From positions 248,001-312,000 of the forward strand of contig JADDOH010001997.1 of assembly GCA_016648135.1 (NCBI GenBank): a DNA stretch of 64,000 nucleotides, written 5' to 3'. The notes beneath the pieces were generated by a model. It had not been told where the DNA came from and did not search any database. It was given only the letters and a program-made list of their open reading frames with translations. Numbering within the stretch: position 1 is the stretch's first letter; the number at the start of each line of letters is the position of its first letter. Shown here piece after piece: positions 36,901-45,900 of this stretch. The stretch comes from Agrypnia vestita. Taxonomy: Eukaryota; Arthropoda; Insecta; Trichoptera; Phryganeidae. A program made the translations under genes and the position numbers.

Positions 36901-39327
36901 AAATAATATTTAATGTAATAATCTCGTGAGTTAAAATAAAATAACTAAATAGAGGCACTTTCAAAGTAATTCACTTAACCACTTACAGAAAACCGGAAAT
37001 TTTCATAACTAAGCGCAACATAGAATTTTATAAACCGGGGAATCTTCAATGATAAGTGCCTAGGAAAAAAGAATCTTAATATAGGGCTTCACCGAAAACA
37101 TCTAATTATCCATTGGGAAGGGGTAACTTAAACCTTATAGATAAGTCGATTATACGTGGTATATCCACTGTTTTATATTGACTTTGCAAGCCGAAAACAA
37201 CACTTAAGAGGCCCCAGTACACGATTTTCGTATTTGCTCTCGATTTGCTAAATTTAACGTAAACTTATTAAATCATTTTGCAAAACCCATAGCTAAACAG
37301 GCTTTTAATCAATTTTATTATGATAGATCCATTTACTCTTGGAGTATTTCCTTAAAAAAATATGAACAAATATATTGTTATAACATCAAAAAAATTATAA
37401 CCCCGAAACACTATTTTAGTTTTCATGCAATAGAGTTATCTTTGGTACACTAATCTCGTATATTTTCAAATAAAGACCATATATTTTATTTACAAATTGA
37501 TTGTATAAAGTTTGAAAAAGAAGTGGCGCTATTCAGACATTAATATTTTTCGACAAGTTGTTAAATATATCGTTTTAAAAAAGACAAAAATTAAACGTTC
37601 TGTTTCCTATATTGCAGTATCCATAAAACCATTAAAACATCGATTATTTTAATTAAATTTTACATGCGTACTAAGAAAAATTCACTGTCATTAATATAAA
37701 AATATTCAAAAAATTATACCTCATACTTAAGAATTCGAATTAATTAAATCGTATCGTCTGTTAAAAATATCATTTTTCTTTTAAATCAGACTTCGGTTGG
37801 ACTGTCCAATATTTATTATAATTTAATTTATTTTAAATTTCATTAAATATGTTTGTGTCACTGTCATATTTAGGGGTTTAAATGTTATTTTGCGGTGTGG
37901 GCATTAAATAATGTATGTATATTGTGGATAAAATGAAGTAATTGTCTTCCTAGAACATACATATAAAACCTATTCTATTCCTTCTTAGTATCTACGTACA
38001 CAATATTTAATTTAATAAATCGTTTTTCTTTTGAAATAAATTTTTAAAAAGTCCGCCGCGGGAAAGTTTCCGATTTTGAAGCTGACGTTCCTGGACGCGC
38101 ATCGTGACGCTCTGCGCTTGAGGTTTGTGTTCCTGCCAGCGTCACAGCGCACGCAATTGATGATTAAGTAATTTTGTGGTTTTTTTCAATATTCATCATA
38201 CTTATGAGATAGCGCCAATATGTCTGCATTGAGGAGTAATGCAATGTAGGTGCGCACAACCTATGCCCTTTCTGAATCTGGAATTATAATTTTTCTGCCT
38301 AAGATTTCATACCTCGTACTGTACACACATCAATTCCCCATTTAGATTTGTTAGTCATATAGAATACCAGCATTTTAGAAATCAGACATTTTAAAAAAAT
38401 ACATAAATTTTATGGACGATTTCACTATTTTTCTTCACATACATATATACCTATGTCGTACCCACAGCGGGGTGCAGCGCATACAAGCAAAAAAGCAGCG
38501 CTTAACAAAATACTTTTAAATAATCTTTATCTTATGAAAAAGATGATTTAAAATTCTAGCCGTGGCTATGGCTAGAGTTTTATGGCTTTTATTATTTTCG
38601 ATTGCTTCTGTTCACAACTTTTATTTTACAATCTTCTAATTTACTTGTTTGCGCATATCAATTTTTTTTCTTGAATCTGTAAAAAAGTCCGACTGAACTG
38701 AATATTTTTCTACCGAAGCCGTACTATATTCGCCCTATCTTTACGTCTGCGAGTTTTAAGCACTTGGCAAGTAAATGTGTTTCTTAGAAAGGTCTAATTT
38801 TTGGTGACAACTGCGCGCACGTCATTTATAGAAACGACACTGTTACTAATTGTATACCTACTGATATACTAAATGTTCTGTGTGTATTCCAACTTTCAAT
38901 TTGCCCGGAACTTTTCTTTTCGCGCAAACAGCGACCGTTTTTCACAACAAAATTGTGTTTTGATTTGAAATGAAAGTTTTTAAACTCACTTCCCCTTGTC
39001 TGCCTGTATCGGATTATCTTCTATGATGAGCCTGTCGTACTCGTCCAGGCGGAACTCCAGCATGTCGGCCAGCGGCTCGAGCATGTACATGCCCTCGGGG
39101 CAGGAGAGCCGCACCCGCTTGCGTCTCGGGGCGGGAGCGTCACCCACGGCCGCGCCCGGCGGCCGGTCCAGCGCGGCCAGCGCGTCCTGCAGGCAGCCCG
39201 TGTTGAGCAGCACGTTGTCCCCCGGGCAGCACGCGCCGCCCGCCGGCACGGGCAGCCGCGTGGAGCCGGCCGGCGGCGCGGGCTGCAGCAGCGCCGCCAG
39301 CAGCACCGGCCAAAACGACACCTTCAT
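27703..39327 (-). CDS. Methuselah-like G-protein coupled receptor B (8 coding exons)
   Basis: Predicted plasma-membrane receptor of the Methuselah family, ligand unknown. Eight coding exons join in frame into 448 residues: signal peptide (about 1-21), compact GC-rich-encoded ectodomain with Cys 33-34, 45, 76, 115 and 145, TM1 about 155-180, TM2 in exon 3, TM3 in exon 4, TM4 in exon 5, TM5 in exon 6, TM6 in exon 7, TM7 and a 40-residue acidic tail in exon 8. Family words include SCPEGMYMLEP, ALVCFPVQE, FRTSDMSEKQTFMAYSVYGW and FLMYLKIFLVMGLSWIFEI. An acceptor (TTTCCAG) eight bases before the ATG implies a non-coding first exon upstream. The six-cysteine layout and the phases of four introns match gene A, the next gene downstream on the same strand. 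Confidence 0.93.
28030..28260. repeat. foldback-family fragment in gene B intron 7
   Basis: Contains GAGATAAGCGACATCAAAAT and AATATTTATGACTTATTTT-type words of the 13213-14569 family, truncated. It ends before exon 7. Confidence 0.45.
28321..28413 (-). CDS. gene B exon 7 (TM6)
   Basis: Acceptor TTTACAG, donor GTCAGT. 93 nt. It encodes FLMYLKIFLVMGLSWIFEI, the TM6 block that is typical of Methuselah receptors. The extra intron after this exon is absent from gene A. Confidence 0.92.
29330..30090 (+). pseudogene. LINE 3' relic (jockey/CR1-type RT C-terminus)
   Basis: Plus strand near 29359 reads YIRPHLEYAHPHIN, a common RT C-terminal word of jockey-like LINEs, followed after stops by FPLRPTRQKYLF-like text and a 3' UTR ending GACCGAATAAAATAAAAATAAAA. 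Many frame breaks. It lies in gene B intron 6, antisense to the gene. Confidence 0.55.
30103..30247 (-). CDS. gene B exon 6 (TM5)
   Basis: Acceptor ATTACAG, donor GTAAGA. 145 nt. It encodes EIETWGYFYGPVAILIVCNI, TM5 and the loop KIRGMKYK. Phase 1 in, phase 2 out, as in gene A exon 7. Confidence 0.92.
30560..31330. repeat. unclassified interspersed repeat, copy 1 (carries a MITE)
   Basis: Shares ordered blocks with 38470-38930: ACAAGCAAAAAAGC, CTGAACTGAATATTTT, GGTCTAATTTTTGGTGA, GCGCGCACGTCA and GACACTGTTA, CTATACCTACTGA. This copy is interrupted by the Harbinger-like MITE at 31046-31190. The class of the host repeat is unknown. Confidence 0.65.
31046..31190. mobile_element. 145-bp Harbinger-like MITE, TTA target duplication
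   Basis: Terminal inverted repeats GGNYCGGTTGTTTCAAGTT extend about 60 bp inward through AAAGCAYAGATTTTTACG. TTA flanks both ends. The paralogous repeat at 38820-38840 has a single TTA and no element, i.e. the empty site. The TTA duplication and GG start suggest PIF/Harbinger. Confidence 0.8.
31745..31880. repeat. foldback-family deletion derivative
   Basis: Starts CAGGGTTTAATACAG, then TTGCCTTGATT, CATATCTCCATAACTATTAATATTAGGTCATG and TTGAACATTTTCGACTTATAATCAAGGCA: both outer ends of the foldback family with the arms deleted. Confidence 0.55.
32039..32199 (-). CDS. gene B exon 5 (TM4)
   Basis: Acceptor TTTTTAG, donor GTAAGT. 161 nt. It encodes FRTSDMSEKQTFMAYSVYGW, TM4 and the second extracellular loop with GDRSCWFSG. 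Confidence 0.92.
33861..33939 (-). CDS. gene B exon 4 (TM3)
   Basis: 79 nt, acceptor TTTTCAG, donor GTAAGT. It encodes FLIYFWMLGTFFWMNVVSIN and KTV. Same length and phases as gene A exon 5. Confidence 0.9.
34355..34400 (+). repeat. (CCGT/CTGT)n microsatellite
   Basis: TCTGTCCGTCCGTCCGTCTG. A similar array preceded by the same ATAATTTCG(C/T)TGTCTGTC lead-in occurs at about 55000-55040, so the two are related repeats rather than independent simple sequence. Confidence 0.6.
34531..34646 (-). CDS. gene B exon 3 (TM2)
   Basis: Acceptor TTTTCAG, donor GTAAAT. 116 nt. It encodes DLQGKCIACTSLCLGFFHLS and MAQLFIIGDDMFC. Phase 2 in, phase 1 out. Confidence 0.91.
35275..35465. mobile_element. foldback MITE, family copy 2
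   Basis: Arms AAGAAAGACAATCGAATTAG and its inverted match ACTAATTCGATTGTTTTTCT. Central CGTTGTGTTGGTGTT/ATCAACACAACAAAAC hairpin. Same family as 25870-26050. Located in gene B intron 2, just downstream of exon 2. Confidence 0.7.
35494..35706 (-). CDS. gene B exon 2 (end of ectodomain, TM1)
   Basis: Acceptor CCACAG, donor AAG|GTACAA. 213 nt. It encodes YCLADKIETNDSVDIRTLNL, then IALVCFPVQE and TM1 about 155-180. Confidence 0.92.
35890..36060. repeat. foldback-family fragment in gene B intron 1
   Basis: TACGGAGATAAGCGACCTGA, then AAGTTTGCATTTTTT, AATATTTTTGACCTA and GTTGGGCAATCATTGAAGTAA, in family order. One arm only. Confidence 0.5.
36590..36750 (+). repeat. PLE-type tail, single copy
   Basis: CTGATGGACCC, hairpin partner GGGATCC, then GAAAC, followed by CGGCAGAATATCCCAGAAAA and GGCCGTGAAAACCCGAGAAC. 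It matches the right half of the head-to-head pair at 15170-15390. Three core bases are missing, so it is probably non-functional. Confidence 0.55.
36900..38460. other. gene B intron 1, no recognisable feature
   Basis: AT-rich intronic DNA with a short GC-rich patch near 38050-38160 that I cannot classify. No coding frame or terminal repeats. Confidence 0.5.
38470..38930. repeat. unclassified interspersed repeat, copy 2 (empty site)
   Basis: Paralogue of 30560-31330 without the Harbinger-like insertion: GCGCGCACGTCATTTATAGA here corresponds to the split site at 31045/31191. Confidence 0.65.
38990..39327 (-). CDS. gene B coding exon 1 (signal peptide, ectodomain)
   Basis: ATG at 39327 eight bases inside an exon that starts at 39335 (acceptor TTTCCAG); donor GTGAGT. 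It encodes MKVSFWPVLLAALLQPAPPA, GGACCPGDNVLLNTGC and LSCPEGMYMLEP. The exon is extremely GC-rich, unlike the rest of the gene. Confidence 0.9.
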
Positions 39328-39340
39328 GTCGCGTCCTGGA

Positions 39341-39550
39341 AACAAAAATGCAATTCCGTGTATTCAGACGACAAAAATGCAATTGCGTGCAGTTTAGACG
39401 ACAAAAATGCAGTTACGTGTAGTTTAGACAGCAAAAATGCAATTCCGAGTAGTTTAGACAACAAAAATGCAATTACGTGTAGTTTAGAAACAAAAATGCA
39501 AACTCCGTGTAGTTCAGACAACAAAAATGCAATTCCGTGCAGTTTTGACT
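39341..39550. repeat. 30-bp minisatellite, seven copies
   Basis: ACAAAAATGCAATTCCGTG followed by TAGTTTAGAC-type spacer, repeated seven times at 29-31-bp steps. It begins at the acceptor of gene B coding exon 1 and lies in the 5' intron. Confidence 0.85.
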
Positions 39551-39735
39551 TTATCACGCAGACTGGCGTAGTTAAAAAAATTGGGTTAAAATGAATCATA
39601 TCAATCTATCCGTAATGCTTCTTTTAAATTCAGCGCTGCATTCTTTCATTATAATATTGATTCTTGATTTCATTGTTACATTTATTGCACGTTTCTATCT
39701 TCTTCATTCAATTTAGAATTAAAAATATTCTTTAA

Positions 39736-40104
39736 TTTTGGGTGAAATGTCGACACTTACGGAGATAAGCGTCATCAAAGTTTATGTTTTTTTTATATTT
39801 CTGGCTCATTTTCTGTAAAACGTTGGACTATCGCTACATAAACTTATATGGGATATTAAAAAATTCATTCGCTTTGATACAAATCAAATAAAATGACAAA
39901 TGCCTTTTAAAAATTTTTTTTTAATTTTCTGCGAGGTTTTTATCATTTGATTGAACTTGTATTAAAGCGATCAATTTTTAATATTCGATATGAAGTACTT
40001 TCGTGATAGTCTATCGTATTCCAAAAGATACACCAGAAATGTTGAAAAAACATGCAAACTTCGATGTCGCTTACCTCCGTAGCTGTCGATATTTCACCCA
40101 AAAT
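39736..40104. mobile_element. foldback-family copy with intact ends
   Basis: Ends ATTTTGGGTGAAAT and ATTTCACCCAAAAT are exact inverted repeats near TA. Inside are GTAAAACGTTGGACTATCG and its inverted partner. Same internal arms as 13213-14569 but different outermost ends. Confidence 0.6.
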
Positions 40105-40767
40105 GTAAAGCATATTACATTCTCTTTATAATTGAACGATCAAGTCTTCCCCCGTGTTTTTGCTCATAGTTACGTGTCGCCTGTGTATCGCGTATCGCTG
40201 TAAATAGATTTTTTTTAAATGCGGCACGCCACTGCACCGGTACCCGCGCGTGGCGCCGGCGCGGTGCTGTCTGCGCTGCTGCAAGATAAAAGCCGCGCAC
40301 TTCACCTTATTCATACCGATTGGAACGAATCTCTGCTGTGTTTGAGCTGCTTTTGTAATTTAAACGTCTACTGAGGAAATGAAGGGGGGACCCACCACAT
40401 ACCCTGAGCCGTTCTATGCGCAAAAGCGTCCATATCGGCCCAGCACTTTCGCCGCCTGGTTGGCATTATTTTATGCGAAAGCGACCTCCTCGCTCGGCCT
40501 TCATCAATACAACACGCAGAGATGAAAACCGAGCGAGTCGGTCGCACAAAACCTTCATTGTCCCGCGCATATCAAACTTTATTTCAAAAACAACAATACA
40601 ATATAATGCCAATAATAAATTACATCACCCAAATAAGGCGCAGGACGTAAAAAAAACACAACCCCTCCGTGGAGGGAAAAAGACATAAAGAAAAAAATAA
40701 TAAAAACATAAAAGATTCGTGACCAAAGAAATCATCACCGACGGTTCAAACACTGGTTCAGGAAAAA

Positions 40768-43700
40768 CTACGGAGCAGGGCCCCGTAGGATCTCCCAGCG
40801 GGACACCCAAGTTCCAACAAAGTCTTTAAGATGTCTAAAGTTAGACTCATTTCTCACCAGGTCGACATTTGTGGGATGCCGACCTGTCTCAAGCGGCCCG
40901 TTTATACCTTCAATCAAGTCCTCTCTAGCATCCCTCAACAGAGCACAATCCCAGAGGATATGTTCCGGGGTCTGGGCCACACGAGCGCAGGCGCACCAAG
41001 GGTGAGTGGAGAGTCCAAGATCATGTAATTTGGACCTGAACTCACCATGGCCCGACAGTATTTGTGCTGTGTAGTGATCCAGAGCCGGAAAATACCCTCC
41101 GGACCCCTTTCTCTCTTTCACCATCACCCTCGGGAAGAAGGAATGGGTCCATCTCCCAGTGGTGGCGGCGTCCCATCTTTCTTGCCAGACTTCTAACGTA
41201 ATTAACCTAATTCGTCTGCCCAACTCCCCAGTCCGCTCGTTTTCCAGGAGCCTGAGAGTCCTACCAAAGTAGTCAACTTCCAGGCCCCGCCTCAGATTAC
41301 GGCGAGCGCTGGTCTCTAAGACCTCCAGATCAGCAGGGAGCACCCCCGCTAATACTGGGAGGGCCTGCCCAGACACAGTCCGATAAGCTCCCGTCAGCGC
41401 CAACAGGGGCACTCTCTGACCACTGTTGAGTGCTGCAGCGACCACCCTAGTTCGGAGTCTATGCGACCAGACCTGAGCAGCATACGTGACCTGGGCCACG
41501 TATGTAGCCTTATAGACTAGTCGCATAGCAGGCGAACGGATGCCCCACTCTGCAACGCTCATCCTCTTCATGGAGGTGAAGAAGACCCCCGCTCGTTCGG
41601 AGATAGTCTTGACATGAGTCAGGAAGGAGCCCGACATATCAAAGGTCACTCCCAGATACTTAACATTTCTTTCAAATTTGATATTTGTGCTTCCCATTTT
41701 CACGATCGGATTTCTAACCTGACTCAAGCCACCCTTCATCTTCAAAGCAACCGTTTTCGAAGGCGCCAGAGTAAGCTTGTTTCTTTTGCACCAATCAGTA
41801 ATCATCTCAATCGACCTATTGCTCTTGTCTTCTAATTCTCTGCGAGTCTGTCCAGAAACGAGCAGTAGAGCATCATCCGCGTAGGCAATAATTATACAAC
41901 CATCTGGCAACGGCAACAGCAGCAGGTCATCAAACAGGATGTTCCACAGGGTTGGTCCGAGGACCGAGCCCTGTGGACAACCCATGTCCAAGGGCCTAGT
42001 GCGAGACACACCACCATAACTAAGGGTCACGGTGCGATCACCGAGGTAGCTTTTGACGATGTCAAAAAGATACCCCGGACACTGCCGGACCTTCAGCTTG
42101 GTGAGTATCATCTCCCACCAGGCGTTATCAAAAGCACCCGATATGTCCAAGAAAATCCCAATAACATACTTCTTACTATTATTCTTCACCCACTCTTGCG
42201 TGAACATCATGGCATGCTCTGTGGATCTACCCCTGACGAACCCAAACTGACGGTCACAGGCCGGCGAGAGATTTCTCTCAAGCCTATTGCGTACCACCGT
42301 TTCAAGTACCTTCCCAAAAACGGGAAGGAGCGTGATCGGGCGATACGCACCTGGATCAGACCGCGGTTTGGAATTCCCCTTGGGTATGATTGAGAGCACC
42401 CCTCTCTTCCATACTGTGGGAAAAAACCCCACACTAAGACATGTATTAATCACAAATAAAACTTCATTTCTGGCACACCTCCATACGTTCTTCGCAATTA
42501 CGCCCGTAATCTTGTCCACACCGGGGGCTTTCTTAGGACCAAGGTTCCTGAAAATGGCACCCAGCTCAGCCTCCGTTGCCGGGGGAGGTTCCCGTGTCTC
42601 CAGCAGCATGGAACTGGTTGGGAGACGGGCCAGGGCACGGATAAGCCGATGGTGGTCCCCCTCCTCCTCAGTCCGCTCCAGAGGCACGAGCCTCTCCAGC
42701 AGCCCATCCAGAGTAGAGATCAGGTCTTCCGTCGTCCTCCCCCCGAGGGATATTCCGGATAAGAGGGAGACGGGGTTAACGCCACCCCTGCGAACAAGCC
42801 CAGAAATCCTCCAAGGATCAGCATTCCCTACCTCGGTCACCCATTGTTGCCAGTGGGCCCGTTTGGCATTGCGGATCGCCACCGTGTAAGCCGATCTGGC
42901 CGCACGGAGATTCTCCCTGAGGATCTGTTGCTCCGTAGGCGATACAAGATTCTGTCGGGCAACTCCACAGTTTCTATATGCTCGACGGTAAGCTGCACGC
43001 AGCGCCCGTAGATCATTAGACCACCAGCGGGCAGAAAAATTTCCGCTCGGACGGGTTCGACCAATAGCGAGGTCTGCCGATCTAACTACTGCCTCGTTTA
43101 GGAGCTCACCAACTAGGGTTGGGTCCCTTGCACTCCTTTCGTATATTCCTCTCAGTTCCTCATTCATAGTCAAATCAAAAGCATCCCAATCCACGTCCCT
43201 GGACTTGAACATCCACTCGTCTCTTGCAATCCTAGCCGGGGCTCGCGAGAGACGAAAAGTGATCAGACGGTGGTCACAGTTGATGACACCATCTAACACT
43301 CTCCAGTCCCTCACGAGTCCCAGCATATTATCTGAACACAGCGAGAGATCAATGAAACTCTCACCACCGGCATACCCCGCAAAAGTTGGCAGCGAACCGG
43401 CCTCGTTGAGGATGTTCAGTCCGTAACCGGCAATGAACTCCTCGACGGCGATCCTACGATCGTAGCCGGTATGCTGCCCAGAGTGATCATGCCAGAGGGG
43501 AGAACGAGCGTTGAAGTCTCCACAGATCATTACATGTTTCCCTTTCAAGCTGTCCAGGGTGCGGGAGAGTCCCAAGATGTGGGGGCCCACGGGGTCACCA
43601 TACTTGAAGTATACCGAGATAAAGTAAATCTCGATTCCCCCAAGCACTACGGAGACGCACACTCGAAATCTATCGGAGAGGTGTGCCAGGTACAGAGGCT

Positions 43701-43920
43701 TCATGCGACTACTGTCAACCAGAATCCCCGCACCAGGCGAAACACCCTCCTTGACCATAACGAGGGGCGCCTCGATCCCGGGAGACCTGCTCCGCCAGGT
43801 ATACTGCTCCTGAATCAGTGTCAGAGATAAGTTAAATTGACTAGTCACGCGCTGCAACTCTAAGGATGCAGCGCGCGAACGGCTAACGTTAACTTGGCCG
43901 ACCATGATCTCATTAGCCAT
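40768..43920 (-). CDS. R1-clade ORF2: AP endonuclease and reverse transcriptase
   Basis: 1050 residues with no stop or frameshift. It makes and inserts the element's cDNA: the N-terminal AP-like endonuclease nicks the target and the RT copies RNA from the nick. Endonuclease residues about 1-225: QVNVSRSRAA start, IQEQY (Glu-38), GDFNARSPLW (134-143) and CDHRLI (215-220). RT: GPKKAPGVDK (461-470), YRPITLLPVFGKVLE (526-540), LDISGAFDNAWW (591-602), GCPQGSVLGPTLWN (648-661) and the active site AYADDALLLV (679-688). The C-terminal CCHC-type region reads WCACARVAQTPEHILWDC. No RNase H domain. ATG overlaps the ORF1 stop (ATGGCTAATGA). An intact frame indicates a fairly recent insertion. Confidence 0.92.
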   Translation of the reverse strand: MANEIMVGQVNVSRSRAASLELQRVTSQFNLSLTLIQEQYTWRSRSPGIEAPLVMVKEGVSPGAGILVDSSRMKPLYLAHLSDRFRVCVSVVLGGIEIYFISVYFKYGDPVGPHILGLSRTLDSLKGKHVMICGDFNARSPLWHDHSGQHTGYDRRIAVEEFIAGYGLNILNEAGSLPTFAGYAGGESFIDLSLCSDNMLGLVRDWRVLDGVINCDHRLITFRLSRAPARIARDEWMFKSRDVDWDAFDLTMNEELRGIYERSARDPTLVGELLNEAVVRSADLAIGRTRPSGNFSARWWSNDLRALRAAYRRAYRNCGVARQNLVSPTEQQILRENLRAARSAYTVAIRNAKRAHWQQWVTEVGNADPWRISGLVRRGGVNPVSLLSGISLGGRTTEDLISTLDGLLERLVPLERTEEEGDHHRLIRALARLPTSSMLLETREPPPATEAELGAIFRNLGPKKAPGVDKITGVIAKNVWRCARNEVLFVINTCLSVGFFPTVWKRGVLSIIPKGNSKPRSDPGAYRPITLLPVFGKVLETVVRNRLERNLSPACDRQFGFVRGRSTEHAMMFTQEWVKNNSKKYVIGIFLDISGAFDNAWWEMILTKLKVRQCPGYLFDIVKSYLGDRTVTLSYGGVSRTRPLDMGCPQGSVLGPTLWNILFDDLLLLPLPDGCIIIAYADDALLLVSGQTRRELEDKSNRSIEMITDWCKRNKLTLAPSKTVALKMKGGLSQVRNPIVKMGSTNIKFERNVKYLGVTFDMSGSFLTHVKTISERAGVFFTSMKRMSVAEWGIRSPAMRLVYKATYVAQVTYAAQVWSHRLRTRVVAAALNSGQRVPLLALTGAYRTVSGQALPVLAGVLPADLEVLETSARRNLRRGLEVDYFGRTLRLLENERTGELGRRIRLITLEVWQERWDAATTGRWTHSFFPRVMVKERKGSGGYFPALDHYTAQILSGHGEFRSKLHDLGLSTHPWCACARVAQTPEHILWDCALLRDAREDLIEGINGPLETGRHPTNVDLVRNESNFRHLKDFVGTWVSRWEILRGPAP

Positions 43921-45447
43921 AGTTGGTCAATTTTACACATAGGTCCACAGCTGCCTGAAATGCGGGGCAGGCCGCATCACCAGTTCTATGGTCTGCCGGT
44001 TTTTTGAACCGGGTGCAGGTAGCACACCGGGGTTCAGCATCTTTCTTATTGCATTCCTCTTCTTTGTGGCCCTGGTTAGCGCAATGTCGGCACGTCTCTT
44101 CTTTTTGTTTACATGACCGCGTTATGTGGCCATACATTTGGCATTTAAAGCATCTCGTAGCGCCCACGAAATCGCGGACGCGACAAGACTGCCAGCCTTC
44201 TCTAAGGTATATACTGCCATCGTCAATTATAATTTTTCTAACAGCCGGAAGTACGGCATACACACAGTTTACAGTGTCGCCATCACGGCGGCCGAACATA
44301 CTGACTCTCTTGGTAGATTTCTTAAACTCTTCTACTGACACGTTTATCTTTCCCTCAATGTTAATTGCATAAAATTCTTGCAAAAGAGTATTTTCATCTA
44401 GTGACCTAGGTACGTCATATATGGTAACTTTGGGGAATCTGCCTTTAGGCTCTATTATCAAGAGACCTTTAGACTCAAGCCTTAGTTTGGCTGCCTTAAT
44501 GGAATCCAGACCAGTATTAGAGGACGTCTCAAGTAAAACCCCTGCGCCGCGTACGCGCCTCAATCTAACCGGACGGAAACCGTCATCTGTAGGTTTCAAC
44601 GTGCTCATTACTAAAGTCTTAGTAGCATCGGCCGAGGTGCCCTCGGCCTCTTTGGGATTTACCCCAAAGAGGCCGCTCCTGCCACCGTCATCATTTGATG
44701 ACGGTGGCAGGAGCGGGCCCAACCTCCCTCATTTCACCTCGGATTTTTATTGCGGCTGCTACGCCAGCATAGGAAGATTTTGGTTGCGTCGAAGGAGCAC
44801 TCTGCAGGATTCCTTTTGCTAGCTCTTTCACTTCTTCCCTCAAAACTGTAACTTCGTTCTTGAAATCGGAATATACCTCGTCTGGGGTTCCTTTGGTTAC
44901 TTCATCCAAATTTACTTTAAGCTCAGCAAAGGAGTTGTTCATGCTGGTCCTGAACTCCATAAAGTCATTGTGACTTTTCACAAAGAAAGCTGACCTGTGC
45001 TCTTCCAGAGCTCCTCTAAGACGCGCGTTTTCCGCGTTCATTTCTGCGACAAGTGTCAGTAGGTTGGCGGGGGTAGCCGACAATCTCGATTTATGCATAA
45101 CTGTGATGCGACCTTTATCTTCCGCTAGTACAGTCTGGATTTCATTAGCGATACCGCGGGCCCTCTCCAAAAAATCGATCCCCCGGTCTTGATCGGGGGA
45201 CCCAGAAATGGGTAGCATGGAAGATAATTCCTCTAATTCCGCCCTTTTCTTCTTTGTCGGTCGCCCAACGCAGGCGCTAGCATCTCCGGAGGGGGATTGA
45301 CTTCTACTAGTAGTCGGAGTCAATCCCTGCTCCATCTCAGTGATAATTTCCCTCAACAGACTGACCCTTTCTGGTGTAAGTCCCTTCTGTAATAGAGGGT
45401 GTTCCTCCAGGTCCTCGGGTGGGTGACTTTCCAGATTTTTCAGCCAT
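43913..45447 (-). pseudogene. R1-clade ORF1 (gag-like, CCHC knuckles), two frame breaks
   Basis: Nucleic-acid-binding ORF1 in three pieces. Likely ATG at 45447 (MAEKSGKSPTRGPGG); a frame change at about 45390, where one extra G in a GGG run would explain the switch into LTPERVSLLREIITEMEQG; then a coiled-coil-like stretch (residues around LVAEMNAENARLRGALEEHR). A second break at 44691-44722 falls inside a perfect 21-bp palindrome. The C-terminal piece carries CFKCQMYGHITRSC and CRHCANQGHKEEEC, both C-x2-C-x4-H-x4-C, and a third Cys pair. It ends TAA at 43913-43915. Without a continuous ORF1 this copy may be unable to move on its own. Confidence 0.8.
44644..44716. repeat. two adjacent perfect palindromes at the ORF1 break
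   Basis: Hairpin 1: 13-bp arms 44644-44656 and 44663-44675, 6-nt loop. Hairpin 2: 21-bp arms 44673-44693 and 44696-44716 with only two bases between. They sit exactly where the ORF1 frame changes. Confidence 0.85.
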
Positions 45448-45540
45448 AACTGGATAGCCCGGAAAATGGCCGACACAAAGGAGTTTTTTTGACAAGATTC
45501 GGTCGGTAAATGACCGAGATATACACAAAACAAAGTTTAC

Positions 45541-45900
45541 AAAGTATAATAGTAAAAATCGCACAATAAATAAGAGAAATTTACACAAAACTGAGTGTTT
45601 TCATCGGGAAAGCGCTCCCGAAAAACACAAAACCGAAGGAAAAATCCAAAAAAGCCTATTCACTAAAAAGTTGTAAATACCTACTTAACTACAAACTATA
45701 CCTAATAACTAAGAGTGTTTTCCCTAGGTTTTCCAACCCAGGGAACACGAAACAGGAGAAAAATTCACAAAAGTTTAAAGGGTTAGAAAGTTGCAAATAT
45801 CGCACTTATGGTAAGCTATACACTGAATCACAAAGTGTTTTCCCAGGGTTTTCCGACCCTGGGAGCACGAAACAAAGGTCGAACTTCACAAAAAGTCCAG
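45541..45900 (-). repeat. three 120-bp leader monomers of the R1-clade element
   Basis: GAGTGTTTTC-type words at 45593, 45713 and 45833, exactly 120 bp apart. Each is followed by a small hairpin (CGGGAAAGCGCTCCCG; CCCTAGG...CCAGGG; CCCAGGG...CCCTGGG) and ACACGAAACA-type text. Monomers in a LINE leader usually carry promoter elements; that role is inferred. Confidence 0.75.

Noticed and set aside
38996..39397. 133-codon plus-strand frame
   Set aside because: Antisense shadow of the GC-rich coding exon 1 of gene B.
39341..39550. Possible CRISPR-like direct repeats
   Set aside because: Units are contiguous with no unique spacers, and the context is a eukaryotic intron.
42287..42889. 200-codon plus-strand frame
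   Set aside because: It is antisense to the well-supported ORF2 of the R1-clade element and has no family features.
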